A stretch of DNA of 6,111 nucleotides from Micrococcales bacterium (GCA_030452775.1 JAKDLQ010000139.1:1-6111), one strand, 5' to 3'. Counted from the first letter of the stretch, positions 1-6,111 are shown. Numbers and translations are program-made. The notes: generated by a model from the letters alone, not told the origin.

Positions 1-49
1 ACCCGACCCCGTCGGCGTCCCCAGTGGACGCTCCCCCGTGAGCATGCCA

Positions 50-90
50 TCTCTTGGACGTTTCTTGACCATTTCTTGAAACTTTCACGG
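50..90 (+). promoter_or_regulatory. 11-bp-phased direct repeats upstream of whiB (candidate operator)
   Basis: TCTTG occurs at 52-56, 63-67 and 74-78, exactly 11 bp apart. A wider register reads TCTC, TTTC, TTTC, TTTC starting at 50, 61, 72 and 83. One helical turn between repeats places all copies on the same DNA face, as in sites of OmpR/PhoB-family response regulators. The repeats end beside the possible -35 zone of the candidate -10 at 114-119, where an activator would sit. In M. tuberculosis whiB3 is known to be controlled by PhoP, which binds direct repeats with 11-bp spacing, but the half-site here is not the PhoP motif. The repeats are seen directly; the binding role is inferred. Confidence 0.4.
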
Positions 91-101
91 TCCGCCCCTG
101 A

Positions 102-124
102 TCGAGACCGCACTACCGTCTCGA
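102..124. promoter_or_regulatory. Inverted repeat TCGAGAC-N9-GTCTCGA
   Basis: Two perfect 7-bp arms (102-108 and 118-124) flank a 9-nt spacer, 79 bp before the whiB start codon. The repeat overlaps the candidate -10 at 114-119, so it could be a repressor operator, or a hairpin if transcribed. It does not match CIRCE, HAIR or a LexA box. Function unknown. Confidence 0.35.
114..119 (+). promoter_or_regulatory. Possible -10 element (TACCGT) for whiB
   Basis: TACCGT fits the TANNNT -10 pattern and would place transcription start near 125-126, giving a leader of about 78 nt. No good -35 is visible 17 bp upstream, which would suit an activator-dependent promoter using the phased repeats at 50-90. 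TTGACC (65-70) and TTGAAA (76-81) resemble -35 boxes but have no matching -10 at the right distance. Weak evidence. Confidence 0.2.
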
Positions 125-167
125 CCAGGAGCCCGTACCGAGGACTCCGCACCGCGTAATCGCATGG

Positions 168-197
168 CCGAAAGACAGTCCGCTCAACCGAAAGACA
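168..197 (+). repeat. Direct repeat CCGAAAGACA in the whiB leader
   Basis: CCGAAAGACA occurs at 168-177 and 188-197, 20 bp apart. ATGGCCGA occurs at 164-171 and again at the true start, 204-211. The second copy of the decamer includes the weak AAAG ribosome-binding site. It may be a small local duplication; its meaning is unknown. Confidence 0.4.
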
Positions 198-203
198 ACA
201 GAC

Positions 204-494
204 ATGGCCGAGATCGCCAGCCTTCCGAGGCCCGTCGCGGACCTATGGGACTGGCAGCTCCAGGGGGCCTGCCGGACCGTGAACCCCGAGGTGTTCTTCC
301 ATCCCGAGGGAGAGCGCGGCTCGCGCCGGCGGCGTCGGGACACCGCAGCGAAGGAGGTCTGCGCGGCCTGTCCGGTCTTGGCCCTGTGTCGCACCTATGC
401 GCTCGACATGCGCGAGCCCTATGGCGTGTGGGGAGGTCTCAGCGCCCCCGAGCGCGAAGCGCTCCAGAACGGCGAGATCCAGACCGCGTCCTAG
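204..494 (+). CDS. whiB3: WhiB-family Fe-S transcriptional regulator, WhiB3/WhiD type
   Basis: This 96-aa protein is a small redox- and NO-responsive regulator that binds a [4Fe-4S] cluster and is expected to act on transcription with the principal sigma factor. The four cluster cysteines are C23, C53, C56 and C62 (C-x2-C-x5-C in the second group), followed by the GVWGG turn at 74-78. The N-terminal LP-x-P-x-A-D-x-W-x-WQLQG segment, FFHPEGERG (31-39) and EPYGVWGGLS (71-80) are diagnostic of the WhiB3 (Mycobacterium) and WhiD (Streptomyces) group. The ATG puts the LPRP motif and first cysteine at the same residue numbers as in M. tuberculosis WhiB3, which supports this start, although the Shine-Dalgarno is poor (AAAG at 191-194). 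The C-terminus stops at residue 96 and has no arginine-rich tail, unlike WhiB3. The next gene is convergent groEL, the same neighbourhood as in mycobacteria. Confidence 0.93.
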   Translation: MAEIASLPRPVADLWDWQLQGACRTVNPEVFFHPEGERGSRRRRRDTAAKEVCAACPVLALCRTYALDMREPYGVWGGLSAPEREALQNGEIQTAS

Positions 495-560
495 GCATGC
501 CCTGAGAGCCACTCAAGGGCCTCGTCCGAGCTCCAGCAGTATGCCGCTGAATCGGTCCTG

Positions 561-601
561 GGCACGAGTTCGGGGGCACGAGTTCGGGGGACGAGTTCGG
601 G
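561..601. repeat. Short tandem repeat, 14-bp unit, about 3 copies
   Basis: GGCACGAGTTCGGG is repeated perfectly at 561-574 and 575-588. A 13-bp copy lacking one C follows at 589-601, and a stub at 602-605. It lies in the gap between the convergent whiB and groEL genes, next to the terminator hairpin. It has no spacers, so it is a slippage-type tandem repeat and not a CRISPR array. Confidence 0.75.
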
Positions 602-603
602 GG

Positions 604-647
604 ACGGCAGGGCCCACTCGACGCACGCGTCGAATGGGCCCTGTCGT
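604..647. terminator. Bidirectional hairpin terminator between whiB and groEL
   Basis: A long near-perfect inverted repeat has outer arms CAGGGCCCA (608-616) and TGGGCCCTG (635-643). After a C/A mismatch the inner arms TCGACG (618-623) and CGTCGA (628-633) close a CACG loop. Four further pairs, one a G-U wobble, extend the base to 604-647. No T-run follows on either strand, which is common for actinobacterial terminators. Its position between two converging genes suggests that it ends both transcripts. Confidence 0.8.
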
Positions 648-660
648 GCGGACCTGGAGG

Positions 661-2265
<1,605 letters not shown>

Positions 2266-2349
2266 GGTGTTCCTTTGGCTTGCGTTGCGTTGTGGTTCAG
2301 GTGATTTGGGGAGAGAACGCCGCTCACGACGACCTCCGGCGCAACCGGA

Positions 2350-2387
2350 CGCACCCCAGCAGACCCCGAGGGGTCCACCGGGGTGCG
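2350..2387 (-). promoter_or_regulatory. Two-tier hairpin in the groES-groEL intercistronic region
   Basis: Outer arms CGCACCCC (2350-2357) and GGGGTGCG (2380-2387) enclose a 4x4 internal loop and inner arms GACCCC (2362-2367) and GGGGTC (2370-2375). The gap between groES and groEL is 149 bp. No T-run follows on the transcribed strand, so a full stop to transcription is unlikely. More plausible roles are partial attenuation, or mRNA processing and stabilisation that lets the two cistrons accumulate differently. A 6-bp hairpin (CTGAGC-GGTG-GCTCAG, 2403-2418) also overlaps the groES stop codon. Confidence 0.65.
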
Positions 2388-2414
2388 GTCACGGCATCTG
2401 CTCTGAGCGGTGGC

Positions 2415-2711
2415 TCAGCCGACGATCGCGAGCACGTCGCGAGCCGAGAGGATCAGCAGCTCGTCGCCGCCGTACTTCACCTCGGTGCCGCCGTACTTGC
2501 TGTAGATGACCTTGTCGCCGACGCTGATGTCGAGCGGGACGCGCTCGTCGCCGTCCTCGTTCCAGCGGCCGGGGCCGACGGCCAGGACCTCGCCCTCCTG
2601 GGGCTTCTCCTTGGCAGTGTCGGGGATGACGAGGCCGGACGCAGTGGTCTGCTCGGCCTCGAGGGACTTGACGACAATGCGGTCTTCGAGCGGCTTGATG
2701 GAAACCGACAC
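2415..2711 (-). CDS. groES: Co-chaperonin GroES (10 kDa, Hsp10)
   Basis: The 98-aa GroES subunit would form the heptameric lid that closes the GroEL folding chamber in the cytosol. The typical N-terminus SIKPLEDRIVVK is followed by the mobile-loop region EAEQTTASGLVIPDTAKEKP (about 18-37), then GEVLAVGPGRW and VGDKVIYSKYGGTEVK, ending in LSARDVLAIVG. Length is normal for the family. The start is GTG at 2711, with GGGAAGG (2720-2726) 8 nt upstream. That ribosome-binding site lies within a predicted hairpin, described separately. groES leads the operon and is transcribed from a CIRCE-controlled promoter, so repression by HrcA in the absence of stress is expected; hrcA itself is not in the window. 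Confidence 0.97.
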   Translation of the reverse strand: MSVSIKPLEDRIVVKSLEAEQTTASGLVIPDTAKEKPQEGEVLAVGPGRWNEDGDERVPLDISVGDKVIYSKYGGTEVKYGGDELLILSARDVLAIVG

Positions 2712-2717
2712 GGTGGT

Positions 2718-2758
2718 GACCTTCCCTTCGGGACAGTCGGAATGGACTAGTGGACTGT
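2718..2758 (-). promoter_or_regulatory. groES leader: SD-sequestering hairpin with competing upstream helix (candidate RNA thermometer)
   Basis: Read on the minus strand, the arm GACTGTCCC (2738-2730) can pair with GGGAAGGTC (2726-2718) across a GAA loop. This gives eight pairs, one of them U-G, with one G/A mismatch. The whole groES ribosome-binding sequence GGGAAGG is in the 3' arm. Just upstream, ACAGTC (2758-2753) is a perfect 6-nt complement of GACTGT (2738-2733), the 5' arm of that hairpin, so the two helices are mutually exclusive. An mRNA with a masked and an exposed state is one reading. The pairing is seen directly; temperature sensing or any switch is inferred. Confidence 0.45.
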
Positions 2759-2810
2759 GACTCCTCGACGCCGGCCTCCGTCGCGGGGAACGACCAACTC
2801 TCGGAGTGAA

Positions 2811-2837
2811 CTGGCACTGTCACGGTGAGAGTGCCAA
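2811..2837. promoter_or_regulatory. Second CIRCE-like operator (CTGGCACTG-N9-GAGTGCCAA)
   Basis: A 9-9-9 inverted repeat has CIRCE geometry. Its right arm equals that of the upstream CIRCE, and the left arm matches its complement at 7 of 9 positions. It begins at the predicted groES transcription start (about 2838) and lies 49 bp, centre to centre, from the first CIRCE. HrcA bound here would block promoter clearance. Confidence 0.75.
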
Positions 2838-2844
2838 TGAGATG

Positions 2845-2874
2845 AATCTAGTTTCGGTGTTAGCACTCGGTCAA
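2845..2874 (-). promoter_or_regulatory. groES-groEL promoter (-35 TTGACC, -10 TAGATT)
   Basis: On the minus strand TTGACC (2874-2869) is separated by 18 nt from TAGATT (2850-2845), a good vegetative-type promoter. The -35 sits inside the spacer of the first CIRCE and the predicted start, A at about 2838, adjoins the second. The resulting leader to the groES GTG is about 127 nt. Confidence 0.75.
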
Positions 2875-2886
2875 GTCGAGTGCCAA
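2860..2886. promoter_or_regulatory. CIRCE operator (HrcA site), TTAGCACTC-N9-GAGTGCCAA
   Basis: The left arm is identical to the CIRCE consensus TTAGCACTC, the spacer is the canonical 9 nt, and the right arm differs from GAGTGCTAA at one base. It covers the groES -35, so HrcA binding would exclude RNA polymerase. It also lies only 29 bp upstream of the divergent methyltransferase ATG and may influence that gene. Confidence 0.93.
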
Positions 2887-2915
2887 CACGCGGGCCGCCT
2901 GACAGGATGACGGGC

Positions 2916-4157
2916 ATGGACCAGGCCATGGTGCAGCGCCTCGCAACGGGCGCGGGCTGGGCGTTGCTCCAGTCGCTTCCGCCATACGACGAGGGGGCCT
3001 CGCTCGGGCTGCAGCAACAGCTGCGGGCGGCCGGAATCGATGCCGACCTCGTCGCGGCCGCCCTGACGCAGTCCCGGCTGCGAGCCCGTGCCGCCGACAA
3101 GTTCGGTGAGTTCGCGCGCGGCATGCTCTTCACCGCAGATGGGCTCGAGCAGGCCACCCGCCTGCCACTCGCCGCCCGTCACGCTCATCGGTATGCCGCT
3201 TCGCCGGTCCGCGTCGTCCACGACCTCGCGTGCGGGATCGGCGCGGACGCGATGGCGCTGGCGGGGCTTGATCTCGAGGTTCGAGCCGTCGATGCCGACC
3301 CCGCGACCGCGGCCATCGCGGCCGTCAACCTGCGACACTGGCCGTCGGCCTCCGTCACGTGCGCCCGCGCCGAAAACCTCCGGCTCCCGGCCGGTGAGGG
3401 CGCCCGGCATCTCGGGGCCTGGGTCGACCCGGCCCGACGGGTGCCGGGAGTCGCAGACATCCGCGGACGCACCAAGCGGACCTTCGCCCTCGATGCGATC
3501 TCCCCGCCGTGGAGCCACGTCCTCGGGGTCGCCGACCTTGTCCCGGCGACCGGAGCCAAGCTCTCCCCCGCCTTCCCGCACGCGGCGATACCGCCCGGAG
3601 CCGAGGCGCAGTGGAGCTCGTGGCACGGCGAGGTGCTCGAGTGCGCGATCTGGTGGGGGCCGCTCGTCGCCACCCCCGGGCGCACCGCGGCCGTCTGCAC
3701 GCAGACCGCGACCACCATCGTCACCGAGGGCGACGCCGACCCGGCGCGAGGCGTTCCACTGCTGTCCGGGCTGGATCACGTCGCCGAGTGGCTCTACGAG
3801 CCGGACCGGGCGATCATCCGGGCCGGTCTCACCGGGGCACTCGTCGCGGCGGTGGACGGGGCCGAGCTGGGAGCCGGCATGGGCTATGTGACGAGCCCGG
3901 CGGCATACGACATCGCCTTCGCCAGGCGCTACCGGGTCGTGGCGGCGCTGCCCCTGTCGGCCAAGCCACTCGCGCGGTGGCTGCGCGAGCACGGACACGA
4001 CCGCGTGACGATCAAGAAGCGCGGCGTGACGATCGACGCGGACGTGCTGCGTCGGCAGCTGAAGATGACCGGTCATGGCAAGGGCGGCTCCGAGGCGACG
4101 CTCGTGCTCACCCGGGTGGGTGGGCGTCAGGCGGCGCTCGTCGTCATCCCGGCCTGA
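2916..4157 (+). CDS. Class I SAM-dependent methyltransferase with THUMP-like C-terminal domain
   Basis: The 413-aa protein has a helical N-terminal region (about 1-90), a Rossmann methyltransferase core, and a C-terminal THUMP-like segment (about 339-413) with the basic motif RVTIKKRG. The SAM-binding motif I is DLACGIGAD (103-111). VDAD (125-128) is the expected acidic end of the next strand, and WVDPARR (169-175) resembles the D-P-x-R motif that follows the cofactor site in related enzymes. The THUMP-like domain suggests an RNA substrate, but the target is unknown. I chose ATG 2916 because AGGA (2904-2907) lies 8 nt before it; the longer GTG start at 2880 falls inside the CIRCE. No clear promoter is visible on this strand. 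The gene diverges from groES and is convergent with the kinase gene, 4 bp away. Confidence 0.85.
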   Translation: MDQAMVQRLATGAGWALLQSLPPYDEGASLGLQQQLRAAGIDADLVAAALTQSRLRARAADKFGEFARGMLFTADGLEQATRLPLAARHAHRYAASPVRVVHDLACGIGADAMALAGLDLEVRAVDADPATAAIAAVNLRHWPSASVTCARAENLRLPAGEGARHLGAWVDPARRVPGVADIRGRTKRTFALDAISPPWSHVLGVADLVPATGAKLSPAFPHAAIPPGAEAQWSSWHGEVLECAIWWGPLVATPGRTAAVCTQTATTIVTEGDADPARGVPLLSGLDHVAEWLYEPDRAIIRAGLTGALVAAVDGAELGAGMGYVTSPAAYDIAFARRYRVVAALPLSAKPLARWLREHGHDRVTIKKRGVTIDADVLRRQLKMTGHGKGGSEATLVLTRVGGRQAALVVIPA

Positions 4158-4161
4158 GCGG

Positions 4162-4989
4162 TCACAGGGCGGCGTCGGGCTGGGCTCCGCGCCACCGCAC
4201 GGCGGCCGCTCCGGCCTCGTTGGCTGCCAAGAGGGCTGCCGCACGGCACGCGCCGCCGGCGAGTGCCGCGGTGAGTGCCCCGCAGAACGCATCACCGGCA
4301 CCGACCGCGTCGATGACCTCGTCCTCGGGGACCGCTGTGCCGTAGATCCGTTCGCCATCCCACATCGCACCGGAGGCGCCGAACGTCACGAGCAGCGACC
4401 CCGGTAGCAGGTCCGAGTCGGCGAGGGCCGTCATCTCTGACTCGTTGACGACGACCGGGTCGGCGAGCTCGACGACATCGGGCGGAAGCCCAGCATAGGG
4501 GGCGAGGTTGACGATCACTCGGGCGCCCCGCGCGTGCGCCTGCCGCGCAGTGTCGATGACCGTGCCGAGGGGGATCTCGAGGCTGAGCAGCACGACGTCG
4601 GCCGGGGTGAGCGCTGGCCCCTGCGCGAGGTCGGGTGTCGGCAGCAGGGCGTTGGCCCCGGGGACGACGATGATGGTGGTCTCCTCGGCGGCGTCGACGG
4701 TGATGAGGGCGCGGCCCGTCGGCGCCTCCTCGAGCATGACGATCCGCGTGCCGACCCCGTTGTCCTGCAGTCGCCCGATGTAGGCAGCGCCGTCCTCGTC
4801 TGCACCCACGGCGGCGACCATGACCACCTCTGCCCCTGCCCGGCGAGCCGCCATCGCCTGGTTGGCTCCCTTGCCGCCGGCGAAGCGACCGCCGGGATGT
4901 CCGAGGACGGTCTCGCCGGGGACCGGATGCCGTTCGACCCCGGTGACAACATCGACGTTGAGCGAGCCGACGACGATGACCCGGCCCAT
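4162..4989 (-). CDS. rbsK: PfkB-family sugar kinase, ribokinase-like
   Basis: The 275-aa cytosolic kinase probably converts ribose to ribose 5-phosphate with ATP. The ribokinase signature GSLNVD (8-13) carries the substrate-binding aspartate. GGKGANQA (38-45) is PfkB signature 1, NESE (182-185) is the phosphate/Mg motif, and DAVGAGDAF (227-235) is signature 2 with catalytic base D233. It is shorter than E. coli RbsK (309 aa): about 16 residues are missing between NESE and the LLVTFG strand, and the C-terminal tail after GAQP is nearly absent. All key residues remain, so it should be active, but the exact sugar is inferred. Its ATG overlaps the stop of the upstream nucleoside hydrolase (TGATG), indicating translational coupling and a shared nucleoside-salvage role. 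Confidence 0.88.
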   Translation of the reverse strand: MGRVIVVGSLNVDVVTGVERHPVPGETVLGHPGGRFAGGKGANQAMAARRAGAEVVMVAAVGADEDGAAYIGRLQDNGVGTRIVMLEEAPTGRALITVDAAEETTIIVVPGANALLPTPDLAQGPALTPADVVLLSLEIPLGTVIDTARQAHARGARVIVNLAPYAGLPPDVVELADPVVVNESEMTALADSDLLPGSLLVTFGASGAMWDGERIYGTAVPEDEVIDAVGAGDAFCGALTAALAGGACRAAALLAANEAGAAAVRWRGAQPDAAL

Positions 4990-6089
4990 CAGGCGCTCTT
5001 GCTGGTGCCGAGCAGTGTGCCTCGCCAGATGTCGGCGTATCGGACCGCGTCCACCTCGAGGACGACGTCGACGCGGGCGGGCGCCTGTCCGTGGGGGTCG
5101 TGGACGAGGTCACCGGACCAGTCGCGCGGATCGACGATGGTGCGCCCGCGCGGCCACGTCCCGGCGAGCTCGATCCGCATCGGCAGCGCCGCCGTGGTGA
5201 TCCCCGCAGGGTCGATGACCGCGCAGACGGCGCCGGCGTCACCGATCGTCGCCGCCTCTCGATCGAAGCGGCGGCACTGGAAGTCGATGAGCCGACCTCC
5301 GAGCTCGGCGGCCGACCCGCCACCGACGGCGATCAGCTGCGCCGCCTGGTCGCGGGACACCACCGGTGCATAGAAGACGTCGAGGCCGTACATCGTCACG
5401 GGGATGCCGAGGCTCGAGGCCGCGTCGAGCATGATCGCGGCGGCCTCCGGGTCATGGAAGATGTTGAACTCCGCCGACGCCGTCGCGTTGCCCGAGTGCG
5501 CCGACCCGCCCATGAAGACGATCGCCGCCACCCCCTCTGCCACCCCCGGATACGTGCGCAGCAGCAGGGCGACATTGGTCAGGGGTCCGAGCAGGACAAG
5601 CGTGAGCGGCCGGCCGACCGAACGGGCTTCGCCGCAGAGATCCCGGAGGAGCTCGACGGCGTGGCGGGGGTCGGCGGCCTGGCCGCTCGGGTCCCAGCCG
5701 AGGTCACCCATCCCGTCCGCGCCGTGCACGTGCCGGGCATCGAGGGGGATCTCCAGCAGGGGCCGGTCGGCACCTCGAGCCACCGGCACATCGGCGCGGC
5801 CCGCTGCGTCGAGCGCGATCATCGTGTTGCGGACGACGTCGGCGACCGGGGCGTTGCCATCGACACAGGTGACCGCTCGGAGGTCGAGCAAGGGATGCAG
5901 GGCGGCGAGGAGGATCGCACACGCGTCATCGACGCCGGTGTCGACGTCGAGGACGACAGGGACGACAGGGACATGGTCGGGGTCGCCGCCCGGGTCGCCG
6001 CCCCAGCCCGGGTGGCGGCCCCAGCCCGGGTGGCGGCCCCAGCCCGGGTGGCGGCCCCAGCCCGGCCCGCGGGCGGCCGGGGTCTGCAT
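4989..6089 (-). CDS. Nucleoside hydrolase (IUNH family), with repetitive N-terminal extension
   Basis: This enzyme (366 aa from ATG 6089) should hydrolyse the N-glycosidic bond of ribonucleosides to ribose plus free base. Landmarks, numbered from that ATG, are DVDTGVDDA (48-56, the Ca-binding N-terminal motif), DGNAPV (77-82), HGADGMGD (122-129), LGPLTNVA (167-174), MGG (193-195), EFNIFHDPEAA (207-217) and GDAGAVCAVIDP (284-295). In the last motif, glycine replaces the histidine of the usual HD pair. Residues about 8-37 are Gly/Trp/Arg/His/Pro repeats encoded by an 18-bp minisatellite. No ATG, GTG or TTG lies in frame between the repeats and the catalytic domain, so the start must be at or above 6089. 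TTG at 6101 is an alternative, and the frame stays open to the window edge. It precedes and overlaps the ribokinase gene. Confidence 0.87.
   Translation of the reverse strand: MQTPAARGPGWGRHPGWGRHPGWGRHPGWGGDPGGDPDHVPVVPVVLDVDTGVDDACAILLAALHPLLDLRAVTCVDGNAPVADVVRNTMIALDAAGRADVPVARGADRPLLEIPLDARHVHGADGMGDLGWDPSGQAADPRHAVELLRDLCGEARSVGRPLTLVLLGPLTNVALLLRTYPGVAEGVAAIVFMGGSAHSGNATASAEFNIFHDPEAAAIMLDAASSLGIPVTMYGLDVFYAPVVSRDQAAQLIAVGGGSAAELGGRLIDFQCRRFDREAATIGDAGAVCAVIDPAGITTAALPMRIELAGTWPRGRTIVDPRDWSGDLVHDPHGQAPARVDVVLEVDAVRYADIWRGTLLGTSKSA
6003..6065. repeat. 18-bp minisatellite in the 5' end of the nucleoside hydrolase gene
   Basis: The unit CCAGCCCGGGTGGCGGCC is perfect at 6003-6020, 6021-6038 and 6039-6056. 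A 9-bp partial copy follows at 6057-6065 and a degraded copy lies at about 5985-6002. Because 18 bp is six codons, copy-number change keeps the reading frame; on the minus strand it encodes Gly-Trp-Gly-Arg-His-Pro units. Two 9-bp copies of GACGACAGG (5952-5969) nearby encode the Val-Pro-Val repeat. Confidence 0.85.
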
Positions 6090-6111
6090 TGGGCGACCCA
6101 AAAGAGGCCCC

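Noticed and set aside
113..394. 93-aa - strand frame over whiB and its leader
   Set aside because: It is antisense to a confident gene, is arginine/serine-rich, and has no ribosome-binding site or motif that I can see.
164..505. 113-aa + strand frame starting at the upstream ATGGCCGA
   Set aside because: It overlaps the whiB gene in another frame and lacks family features; only the in-frame 204 start gives the four-cysteine protein.
561..601. Possible CRISPR-like repeats
   Set aside because: The 14-bp units are directly adjacent, without spacers, so they form a tandem repeat.
2350..2387. Full intrinsic terminator ending the groES transcript
   Set aside because: No T-run follows and groEL has no clear promoter of its own in the gap, so complete termination would strand groEL.
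2811..2886. HAIR (HspR) operator
   Set aside because: Neither CTTGAGT nor ACTCAAG is present with proper spacing; the inverted repeats are of the CIRCE type.
2871..4370. 499-aa open frame on the - strand over the methyltransferase and the kinase 3' end
   Set aside because: It is low-complexity Arg/Gly/Pro-rich, crosses two well-supported genes and the CIRCE, and has no recognisable motif.
4292..5323. 343-aa open frame on the - strand across the kinase/hydrolase junction
   Set aside because: It is an Arg/Ser/Pro-rich out-of-frame shadow; the overlapping frames carry clear enzyme signatures.

Overview
The window is high-GC DNA whose genes match Actinomycetota, probably a Micrococcales-type actinobacterium. 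The phylum is supported by a WhiB-family regulator (a family confined to actinobacteria and their phages), a GroEL1-type chaperonin with a histidine-rich tail in place of the usual Gly-Gly-Met tail, and CIRCE/HrcA-type control of groES. The genus is not determined.

Layout, left to right. Bases 1-203 hold no gene. They carry phased direct repeats and an inverted repeat upstream of a WhiB3/WhiD-type regulator (204-494, +). The 166-bp gap between this gene and the convergent groEL has a short tandem repeat (561-601) and a strong two-sided hairpin terminator (604-647). groEL (661-2265, -) and groES (2415-2711, -) form the operon groES-groEL, with a large hairpin between them. The groES upstream region has a sigma70-type promoter whose -35 lies in the spacer of one CIRCE, a second CIRCE-like element at the predicted transcription start, and a roughly 127-nt leader in which the groES Shine-Dalgarno sequence can fold into a hairpin. 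Diverging from groES is a SAM-dependent methyltransferase with a THUMP-like C-terminus (2916-4157, +). It ends 4 bp from the end of a convergent ribokinase-like gene (4162-4989, -). That gene is translationally coupled, through a TGATG overlap, to an upstream nucleoside hydrolase (4989-6089 or longer, -), which has an in-frame 18-bp minisatellite at its N-terminus and is open to the window edge.

Three functional units result: a redox/developmental regulator (WhiB3/WhiD type), a heat-shock chaperonin operon, and a nucleoside salvage pair in which the hydrolase would release ribose and the kinase would phosphorylate it. The whiB3-groEL1-groES adjacency is the same as in Mycobacterium tuberculosis, so the left half is conserved actinobacterial core. 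I see no mobile element, CRISPR array, tRNA or rRNA. The most interesting candidates are regulatory: a possible RNA thermometer or two-state leader before groES, and an 11-bp-phased operator before the whiB gene. The minisatellite-encoded N-terminus of the hydrolase and its altered catalytic motif are also worth a look.
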